From: Terriglobia bacterium
GTDB lineage: Bacteria; Acidobacteriota; Terriglobia; Acidiferrales; UBA7541
Direction of reading: 5' to 3'
NCBI GenBank assembly: GCA_020073605.1
Contig: JAIQEW010000011.1
Span: 264,099 to 328,098 of the forward strand
Length of the DNA: 64,000 nt
Below, piece by piece: positions 58,071-64,000 of the stretch (positions are counted from its first letter, which is position 1; each line of letters starts with the position of its first letter). The notes beneath the pieces are model-generated. The model searched no databases. It saw only the letters and a list, made by a program, of their open reading frames with translations, and had not been told where the DNA came from. The position numbers and the translations under genes were made by a program.

Positions 58071-58273
58071 TACGCCTTCCTCAATTCGTTCTCACGCAAC
58101 AAAGTCTTCACGCGCGCCAGATCCTTCCGCGCTTCCCGCATCTTCTTCAACCCCTCGGCCTGTCCCGCCGCGAGCTGAAAACGCAGCCGAAAAATCTGCT
58201 CGGCGAGCTCGCGCTGCTGAATTTCGAGCTCGCTCGCGTTCATCTCGCGGTATTTCTCCACGCGCCGCGCCAT
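58070..58273 (-). CDS. rpmC: 50S ribosomal protein L29
   Basis: 67 residues, two helices: [40 protein letters not shown] and MREARKDLARVKTLLRENE. Sits at the exit-tunnel rim. Overlaps its neighbours by 1 bp on both sides. Confidence 0.95.
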   Translation of the reverse strand: MARRVEKYREMNASELEIQQRELAEQIFRLRFQLAAGQAEGLKKMREARKDLARVKTLLRENELRKA

Positions 58274-58689
58274 CAGAGTTCCTCCGCCCGCGTCACGAAT
58301 TTCGTCGCAATCGGCAGCTTGTTCGCCGCCAGCTCCATGGCCTCTTTCGCCGACGCGAGATCCACGCCCGCCATCTCGAACATGACGCGTCCCGGCTTCA
58401 CCACCGCCACCCAGTGCTCCGGTGGCCCTTTGCCCTTGCCCATGCGCGTTTCGGCCGGCTTCTTCGTGAACGGCTTGTCCGGAAAAATGCGAATCCAGAG
58501 CTTTCCGCCGCGCTTGATGAACCGCGTGATGGCCACGCGCGCCGCTTCGATTTGCCGGTCGGTGATCCACGCCGGCTCCATCGCTTTCAATCCGTAATCG
58601 CCAAACGCAAGCGACCCGCCGCGCCACGCTTTACCGCTGCGCCGGCCGCGCTGCTGCTTGCGGTACTTCACTTTTTTCGGCATCAACAT
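58273..58689 (-). CDS. rplP: 50S ribosomal protein L16
   Basis: 138 residues from [20 protein letters not shown]; upstream in-frame sequence overlaps rpsC and is not used. Core motifs [40 protein letters not shown] and [20 protein letters not shown]. Near the A site of the 50S subunit. Confidence 0.97.
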   Translation of the reverse strand: MLMPKKVKYRKQQRGRRSGKAWRGGSLAFGDYGLKAMEPAWITDRQIEAARVAITRFIKRGGKLWIRIFPDKPFTKKPAETRMGKGKGPPEHWVAVVKPGRVMFEMAGVDLASAKEAMELAANKLPIATKFVTRAEEL

Positions 58690-58706
58690 GATCGTTTGCC
58701 CGTTTC

Positions 58707-59366
58707 CTAAGCTTCCGTGCTGGCAGCTTGCTTCGCGCGCTGCGGGACTTTTTCGCCCTGGTACACCCAGCACTTCACGCCGATCAAGCCGTACGTCGTG
58801 TGCGCCTCGGCCGTGCCGAAATCAATGTCCGCCCGCAGCGTCTGCAGCGGAAGCCGCCCTTGCAGGTACCATTCCTTGCGCGCGATTTCCGCGCCGTTCA
58901 GCCGCCCTCCGACGTGCACCTTGATTCCCTTGCAGCCGAACCGCAGCGCCGAATCAACCGCCTTCCGCATCGCCCGCCGGAACGCCACGCGCTTTTCCAG
59001 TTGCAGCGCGATCGATTCCGCCACCAGCGTTGCGTCGAGTTCCGGGCGGTGTACTTCTTGAATGTCGATGTGCACCTCGCGCTTCGTTCGCTTCTGCACC
59101 TCGGCCTTCAGCTTGTCGATTTCCGAACCCTTCCGGCCGATGATGATTCCGGGGCGGGCGGTGTAAATCCTTACGACGAGCTTGTTGGCGGCGCGCTCGA
59201 TGTCGATGCTGCTGATGCCGGCGGAGCGCAGCCGCTCCTTGAGCTGCTTGCGCAGAGCGACGTCTTCGTGCAGCAGGTCGGCGTAATCCTTCTTCGCGAA
59301 CCAGCGCGACTTCCAGCCCTTGTTGTAGCCCAGCCGAAAACCGTACGGATGTGTTTTCTGCCCCAA
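58707..59366 (-). CDS. rpsC: 30S ribosomal protein S3 (TTG start)
   Basis: 219 residues. KH domain with [19 protein letters not shown] and C-domain [17 protein letters not shown]. The start is [21 protein letters not shown] is the universal S3 start and GGAGG lies 6 bp upstream, with no ATG or GTG in the right place. Forms the mRNA entry site with S4 and S5. Confidence 0.96.
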   Translation of the reverse strand: MGQKTHPYGFRLGYNKGWKSRWFAKKDYADLLHEDVALRKQLKERLRSAGISSIDIERAANKLVVRIYTARPGIIIGRKGSEIDKLKAEVQKRTKREVHIDIQEVHRPELDATLVAESIALQLEKRVAFRRAMRKAVDSALRFGCKGIKVHVGGRLNGAEIARKEWYLQGRLPLQTLRADIDFGTAEAHTTYGLIGVKCWVYQGEKVPQRAKQAASTEA

Positions 59367-59375
59367 ACTCGCCTC

Positions 59376-59876
59376 CTACTTCTTCTTCTGCGCTTGCTTC
59401 GCGCGCTTCTCGATCGCCTTGCGAGCCTTCCGCACGGCGCCCTTCACGCCCTTCGACGCTTCCGCTTCCGCCGCTGCGGCCGCCGCGCGGTCCGCCGCGG
59501 CGCGATGATGCTCGGCCACCTGCACGACGATATGGCTCGTGCGCTTCTGATACCGGAAGCCGCGTCCCATCGGCGCGGGACGCATCCGCTTCCACCGCGG
59601 TCCCTCGTTGACGCAGCAGCTCGTCACATACAGCGCATCCACGTCAAGCGACGCGCCGGCGTCGTCCGCTTTGCGCTCCGCGTTGGCGATGGCGCTTCGC
59701 AGCGTCTTCTCGATTTCCTTTGCCACGCGCTTTTTTGTGAAGCGCAGCGTCTGCAACGCCGCTTCCGCTTGCTGGCCTCGAATCAGATCGATCACCAGCC
59801 GCGCCTTTTGCGGCGATACGCGGACGAACCGCGTGTTTGCCATGCCTTCGATTTGTCCCTGCGTTTCCGTCGCCAT
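59376..59876 (-). CDS. rplV: 50S ribosomal protein L22
   Basis: 166 residues (or 155 from the second Met at 59843, MANTRFVRVSPQKARLVIDL, which is closer to the normal start). Core VDALYVTSCCVNEGPRWKRM and MGRGFRYQKRTSHIVVQVAE. A tail of about 45 residues (Ala/Lys/Glu-rich, ending KRAKQAQKKK) extends the usual 110-residue protein. Its loop lines the exit tunnel. Confidence 0.95.
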   Translation of the reverse strand: MATETQGQIEGMANTRFVRVSPQKARLVIDLIRGQQAEAALQTLRFTKKRVAKEIEKTLRSAIANAERKADDAGASLDVDALYVTSCCVNEGPRWKRMRPAPMGRGFRYQKRTSHIVVQVAEHHRAAADRAAAAAAEAEASKGVKGAVRKARKAIEKRAKQAQKKK

Positions 59877-59891
59877 CGTCTTTGCCTTTGC

Positions 59892-60233
59892 CTAGGACTT
59901 TCCGCCCGGAGCCCCGCCGCCCGCAGGAGCCGCTCCTGCCGGTGCTGCCGCAGCGGCCGCCCTCTCAAGCGCCACTTTCACGCCGTGGCCCTTGAAGCTC
60001 CGCGTGGGAGAAAACTCCCCAAGCTTGTGTCCCACCATCTGCTCGGTGATGTACACGGGGATGAACTTCTTCCCGTTGTGGACCGCGATCGTGTGCCCCA
60101 CCATTTCGGGCAGGATCGTCGACCGGCGCGACCACGTCTTCACCACTTTCTTTTCGTTTCGCGCGTTCATCGCTTCCACCTTCACTCGCAGGTGGTCGTC
60201 GATGAACGGACCCTTCTTTAGCGAACGCGGCAT
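59892..60233 (-). CDS. rpsS: 30S ribosomal protein S19
   Basis: 113 residues from [20 protein letters not shown], the universal start. Core [41 protein letters not shown] Gly/Ala/Pro tail of about 20 residues ends the protein. It follows the unusual ORF at 60242 by 8 bp. Confidence 0.96.
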   Translation of the reverse strand: MPRSLKKGPFIDDHLRVKVEAMNARNEKKVVKTWSRRSTILPEMVGHTIAVHNGKKFIPVYITEQMVGHKLGEFSPTRSFKGHGVKVALERAAAAAAPAGAAPAGGGAPGGKS

Positions 60234-60241
60234 CTGTCTCC

Positions 60242-60592
60242 CTACTCTTCCACGCGGCGCAATTTCACCCACTGCGCGCGCCGCATTTTTTTGAATCCGC
60301 GCACGGGCCCGGGCACGCGGTGCGAAATCGGGCAGAAGGGACACACAAACCGCGTTCCCTGCGCGTTCGGAATCTTGTCAACAATCACGGCCCAGCCGGG
60401 CCGGCAAAGCCGGAACAGCACTTGCGGCGCCGGTCCGAGTTTCGACACAGCTTTCGTTACGGGTTTTGCCACCGGCTTTGCTGCGCGCCGCGGAACCGCT
60501 TTCCGCGTTCGCGTCGCCTGCCGGGACGACCTTCGAGATGTCCTACTGGCTGTCATAAGCGTGCTCTCTGTTCCCCGCCGCGCCGGACTCAT
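60242..60592 (-). CDS. Small basic Cys-rich protein encoded between rplB and rpsS
   Basis: 116 residues from the ATG at 60592 (GGAG about 15 bp upstream), or 104 from 60556. The N-terminal half is a low-complexity Arg/Lys/Ser/Pro tail; the C-terminal half has [17 protein letters not shown], then [14 protein letters not shown] and [17 protein letters not shown]63, C84, C87 and H91 form a possible zinc site. Standard S10 operons have no gene here. It fills the gap with 20 bp to rplB and 8 bp to rpsS, same strand, and its end is rich in basic and aromatic residues like RNA-binding proteins. I do not recognise a family. A ribosome-associated or nascent ribosomal protein is the working idea; chance coding is possible. 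Confidence 0.6.
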   Translation of the reverse strand: MSPARRGTESTLMTASRTSRRSSRQATRTRKAVPRRAAKPVAKPVTKAVSKLGPAPQVLFRLCRPGWAVIVDKIPNAQGTRFVCPFCPISHRVPGPVRGFKKMRRAQWVKLRRVEE

Positions 60593-60612
60593 TCTTACTT
60601 CTGCTCCAAACT

Positions 60613-61434
60613 CTACGGCTTGCGCCGCTCGACAATCATGCTGTTGCTCTTGCGCTTCTTGCGTGTCTTCGCGCCCAATGTCGGAAAGCCCCAAGGCGTC
60701 TGCGGGTGGTTGCCCTTCACGCGGCCTTCACCGCCGCCGTGCGGATGGTCCACCGGGTTCATGGCCACGCCGCGCACCGTGGGACGCTTGCCGTGCCATC
60801 GCGTGCGCCCCGCTTTCCCGTACGTCACGTTCTCGTGGTCCAGATTCCCGAGCTGCCCGACCGTCGCCATGCAATCCACGCTGAATTTTCTCACTTCCCC
60901 CGACGGCAGCTTCACCAGCGCGAAATCGCCTTCCTTGCTCAGGAGCTGCGCCGCTCCTCCCGCCGCGCGCACCACCTGCGCGCCTTTTCCAGGAAAAAGC
61001 TCCAGGTTGTGCACCATCGTGCCGGGCGGAATGTGGCGAATCATCAGCGCGTTTCCTGGAAGAATGTCCGCGCCCTCGCCGTTCTGCACCGTCATGCCGA
61101 CTTCCAGCCCCACGGGATGCAGGATGTAGCGCTTCTCGCCGTCGGCGTAGTGCAGCAGCGCGATTCGCGCCGAGCGGTTCGGATCGTATTCGATGGCCGC
61201 TACTTTCGCCGGGATTCCGGTCTTCTCGCGGCGAAAATCGATCGACCGCAGCCTTCGCGCGTGCCCGCCGCCGCGATGCCACGAGGTTACTTCCCCGTGA
61301 GAGTTGCGGCCGCCGGTGCGCTTCTTCGGCTCGGTCAGCGACTTTTCCGGCGTTTCCTTCGTGATCTCGCTCTTGTCGAGCATCGTCAGGAACCGCCGTG
61401 ACGGCGTGTATGGATTAAATGTTTTTAGTGCCAT
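60613..61434 (-). CDS. rplB: 50S ribosomal protein L2
   Basis: 273 residues, full length: [40 protein letters not shown] and the peptidyl-transferase-near loop [20 protein letters not shown]. Highly conserved core 50S protein. Confidence 0.98.
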   Translation of the reverse strand: MALKTFNPYTPSRRFLTMLDKSEITKETPEKSLTEPKKRTGGRNSHGEVTSWHRGGGHARRLRSIDFRREKTGIPAKVAAIEYDPNRSARIALLHYADGEKRYILHPVGLEVGMTVQNGEGADILPGNALMIRHIPPGTMVHNLELFPGKGAQVVRAAGGAAQLLSKEGDFALVKLPSGEVRKFSVDCMATVGQLGNLDHENVTYGKAGRTRWHGKRPTVRGVAMNPVDHPHGGGEGRVKGNHPQTPWGFPTLGAKTRKKRKSNSMIVERRKP

Positions 61435-61491
61435 GGTCGTTGTTGCCTCTTGCCTCGAACAGAACCCCGCCGCTTTGCGGCCTCGCCGGAA

Positions 61492-61788
61492 CTACAGATT
61501 CTCGGCGTACTCGATCATCTTCTCGCCGGGCGCCAGCTTCACGTACGCTTTCTTCCAGTCGCTCCGGAAACCTTCGGCGCGACCCCGGCGGCGGAACTTC
61601 CCGTGATAAATCGCGGTGCGCACGTGGTCCACCTTCACCTTGAAAATGCGCTGCACCGCTTCCTTGATCTCCGTCTTCGTGGCGTCGTGGGCGACTTCAA
61701 ATACCACCGTGTGTTGCGTCTCCTTCACACCGAGTCCCTTCTCGGTGATGATCGGACGCCGGATCACTGAATAGAGCCTCATCGCCAT
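61492..61788 (-). CDS. rplW: 50S ribosomal protein L23
   Basis: 98 residues: LYSVIRRPIITEKGLGVKET, VFEVAHDATKTEIKEAVQRI and VRTAIYHGKFRRRGRAEGF. Exit-tunnel protein that docks trigger factor and SRP. Starts 3 bp after the rplD stop. Confidence 0.96.
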   Translation of the reverse strand: MAMRLYSVIRRPIITEKGLGVKETQHTVVFEVAHDATKTEIKEAVQRIFKVKVDHVRTAIYHGKFRRRGRAEGFRSDWKKAYVKLAPGEKMIEYAENL

Positions 61789-61791
61789 CGG

Positions 61792-62592
61792 CTAGTCCTT
61801 TTTCGCCTTGGGCTTCGCCTTCGGCTTTTCCTTCTTATCCGCCGCAGGCTTTTTCGCCGCCTTGGGAGCTGCTTCCTTCTTCGCGGCGGCCTTCACGGGC
61901 GCCGCCTTCTTCGCGGGAGCGGACTCAACAGCCTCGCCCGCCGCAGGGGCTTCGCCTGACTTCTCCGCTGAAAGCGCGCGGCTCAGCCTTACCGCCGCAT
62001 CGCGCGAAAGCATCAGCCGGTCGTGCCGCATCAGATCGTAGGGTCCGAGCGCCGTCGTCGCCAGCAGCGTGACGCCGTCTAGATTGCCGCTCGCGCGCTC
62101 GAGATTGACGTTCGCGCCGTTTTCCACCAGCAGGATCGTCTTCGATTCACCATCGAGCTTGTCGAGCGCCTGGCGGAACGCCTTCGTCTTGTGCGATTCG
62201 AGCGCGAAGCCATCCACCACGGTCAGCTTCTCTTGCGCCAATTTTGAGGACAGCGCCGAACGCAGCGCGCCCACGATCATCTTCTTCGGCAGCGCGTAGT
62301 CGTAGCTTCGCGGAACCGGGCCGTGCACCGTGCCGCCGTGCCGCCAGAGCGGCGATCGGATCGAACCGATGCGCGCGCGGCCGGTTCCCTTCTGCTTCCA
62401 GAGCTTCCTGCCCGCGCCGCTCACTTCGCTCTTGTCCTTCGTTTTGTGCGTTCCTGCGCGTTCTCCCGCCAGGTAGTGCCGCACGGTTTCGTGCAGAAGG
62501 TTCTGGTTCACCTTCGCCGAGAACACGTCGTCGGCCAGCTCGATCGTGCCGACCTTCTTGCCTTCCAGGTTTTTCACGTCCACAACGGGCAT
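61792..62592 (-). CDS. rplD: 50S ribosomal protein L4 with long Lys/Ala tail
   Basis: 266 residues. Core DVFSAKVNQNLLHETVRHYL, GTGRARIGSIRSPLWRHGGT and HGPVPRSYDYALPKKMIVGA, including the loop that reaches the exit tunnel. From about residue 212 a 55-residue tail of Lys, Ala, Pro and Glu follows (for example APVKAAAKKEAAPKAAKKP), well beyond the usual 205-210 residues. Confidence 0.96.
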   Translation of the reverse strand: MPVVDVKNLEGKKVGTIELADDVFSAKVNQNLLHETVRHYLAGERAGTHKTKDKSEVSGAGRKLWKQKGTGRARIGSIRSPLWRHGGTVHGPVPRSYDYALPKKMIVGALRSALSSKLAQEKLTVVDGFALESHKTKAFRQALDKLDGESKTILLVENGANVNLERASGNLDGVTLLATTALGPYDLMRHDRLMLSRDAAVRLSRALSAEKSGEAPAAGEAVESAPAKKAAPVKAAAKKEAAPKAAKKPAADKKEKPKAKPKAKKD

Positions 62593-62603
62593 CGTCGTCT
62601 CTC

Positions 62604-63245
62604 TTACTTCGATGGCTTAACTTTGCGAATCTCAATGTAGCTGCCGGCCGGGCCGGGCACCGCGCCGCGCACGAGCAGCAAATTCTCGTCCGAGTCGATC
62701 TTCACCACGCACAAGTTCTTCGAAGTCTTGCGCTCGTTTCCCATGTGCCCCGGGAAATGCTGCCCCTTCCATACGCGCGAAGGGAACGAGCTCGCGCCGA
62801 TGCCGCCCGGCGCGCGATGGAACATCGAGCCGTGCGACGCTTCGCCGCCGCGGTAGTGCCAGCGCTTCACGCCGCCCTGAAAACCCTTGCCCTTGCTGAC
62901 GCCGCTCACGTCCACGTATTCGCCGACCTTGAATCCATCCACCAGCACGCGGTCGCCGGGCTTCGTCTCGTCCTTCGAATCCTCGATCTTCATTTCGCCG
63001 ACGTACCGCATCGGCGCGACGCCCGCCTTCTTGAAATGCCCCGTCATCGGCTTGGTGATCCGCTGCGGCTTGACGAATTCCACGAGGCCCAGTTGCACGG
63101 CGTCGTAGCCGTCCTTGTCCTTCGTCCGCCGCTGCACCACCACGCAGGGGCCCGCTTGCAGGACCGTGCAGGGCACGGCCGTGCCGTCCTCGGCGAAGAC
63201 TTGCGTCATCCCGAGCTTGATTCCGAGTATGCCGTTGACTCCCAT
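62604..63245 (-). CDS. rplC: 50S ribosomal protein L3
   Basis: 213 residues: [40 protein letters not shown] and the loop near the peptidyl-transferase centre with [16 protein letters not shown]. Early-assembly 50S protein. Confidence 0.97.
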   Translation of the reverse strand: MGVNGILGIKLGMTQVFAEDGTAVPCTVLQAGPCVVVQRRTKDKDGYDAVQLGLVEFVKPQRITKPMTGHFKKAGVAPMRYVGEMKIEDSKDETKPGDRVLVDGFKVGEYVDVSGVSKGKGFQGGVKRWHYRGGEASHGSMFHRAPGGIGASSFPSRVWKGQHFPGHMGNERKTSKNLCVVKIDSDENLLLVRGAVPGPAGSYIEIRKVKPSK

Positions 63246-63260
63246 TTCTCTCGCTCTTTC

Positions 63261-63596
63261 CTACTTCGTGCTGTGTTCGCGCCCGAAGGCTTTGATCTCG
63301 ACGTCCACGCCCGGCGGCAGATCGAGCTTCATCAGCGCGTCGACCGTGTCCGGCGTGGGTTCAAGGATGTCGATCAGCCGCTTGTGCGTGCGCATCTCGA
63401 ACTGCTCGCGCGATTTCTTGTCCACGTGCGGCGACCGCAGGACCGTCCAGCGGTTGATCACCGTCGGCAGAGGAATCGGGCCGGCCACGTCTGCCCCGGT
63501 GCGCTTTGCCGTATCCACGATTTCCTTCGTGGATTGATCGAGGATGCGGTGATCGTACGCTTTCAGGCGAATCCGAATTTTTTCTCCGTTTGACAT
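63261..63596 (-). CDS. rpsJ: 30S ribosomal protein S10
   Basis: 111 residues from [20 protein letters not shown]; upstream in-frame sequence belongs to tuf in another frame. Core [20 protein letters not shown] and [20 protein letters not shown]. First gene of the S10 operon; it starts 2 bp after the tuf stop codon, so tuf and the S10 operon are one run. Confidence 0.97.
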   Translation of the reverse strand: MSNGEKIRIRLKAYDHRILDQSTKEIVDTAKRTGADVAGPIPLPTVINRWTVLRSPHVDKKSREQFEMRTHKRLIDILEPTPDTVDALMKLDLPPGVDVEIKAFGREHSTK

Positions 63597-63598
63597 GG

Positions 63599-64000
<402 letters not shown>

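Noticed and set aside
58728..60221. 497-residue plus-strand open frame opposite rpsC, rplV and rpsS
   Set aside because: Antisense shadow; the minus-strand genes are certain.

Overview
The window is about 64 kb of GC-rich chromosome. It most likely comes from an acidobacterium (Acidobacteriota), which is an inference from protein style and gene neighbourhood: acidobacterial-type TonB receptor/YfiR/kinase cluster, many secreted TPR proteins, and a compact S10-spc-alpha ribosomal block. No plasmid or prophage structural genes, CRISPR array or complete insertion sequence is visible. Most genes are ordinary chromosomal genes; the accessory content is two small cassettes lodged at the 3' ends of RNA genes.

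Layout. 1-12.6 kb, all minus strand: uvrB (cut by the window edge), an ArgA-like acetyltransferase, a secreted unknown, an AsmA-family protein, lepB, rnc, two tandem paralogous secreted TPR proteins and a third, larger TPR protein, then an ECF sigma factor with its membrane anti-sigma factor. 12.7-13.6 kb: a tRNA-Ala(GGC) gene whose last 39 bp are repeated 0.8 kb away, enclosing two small genes (an unknown and a DUF805 membrane protein). 13.7-20.0 kb: paired palindromes, a beta-CASP metallo-hydrolase, an aminotransferase, a long soluble lytic transglycosylase, an unknown and a cupin-like DUF985 protein. 20.1-20.9 kb: tmRNA (ssrA) with an extended -10 promoter, whose 3' end is also duplicated downstream around a broken GIY-YIG nuclease gene bounded by inverted repeats.

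20.9-28.3 kb: an XRE regulator, a small unknown, a perfect CRP-like palindrome and a tight plus-strand operon (TonB-dependent receptor, YfiR-like periplasmic protein, CHASE-type/HAMP sensor kinase, single-domain response regulator, REC-HK-REC hybrid kinase). 28.4-36.9 kb: M61 and S9 peptidases, a cydB without cydA, a PEGA protein, murJ and a secreted beta-barrel candidate. 37.2-42.3 kb: fdsGBAD, a soluble NAD-dependent molybdenum formate dehydrogenase whose FdsA has lost the ligands of one expected [4Fe-4S] cluster. 42.4-47.2 kb: a YheT-type hydrolase, a small membrane protein, fbp, guaB with a leader hairpin, and a VanZ-family gene.

47.2-64 kb, minus strand, read from right to left: tuf (partial), rpsJ, rplC, rplD, rplW, rplB, an unexpected small basic Cys-rich ORF, rpsS, rplV, rpsC, rplP, rpmC, rpsQ, rplN, rplX, rplE, rpsN, rpsH, rplF, rplR, rpsE, rpmD, rplO, secY, adk, map, infA, rpmJ, rpsM, rpsK, rpsD, rpoA, rplQ. 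A bidirectional terminator separates rplQ from the convergent VanZ gene. The strongest candidates for something new are the extra ORF between rplB and rpsS, the two RNA-3'-end cassettes, and the cluster-depleted FdsA.
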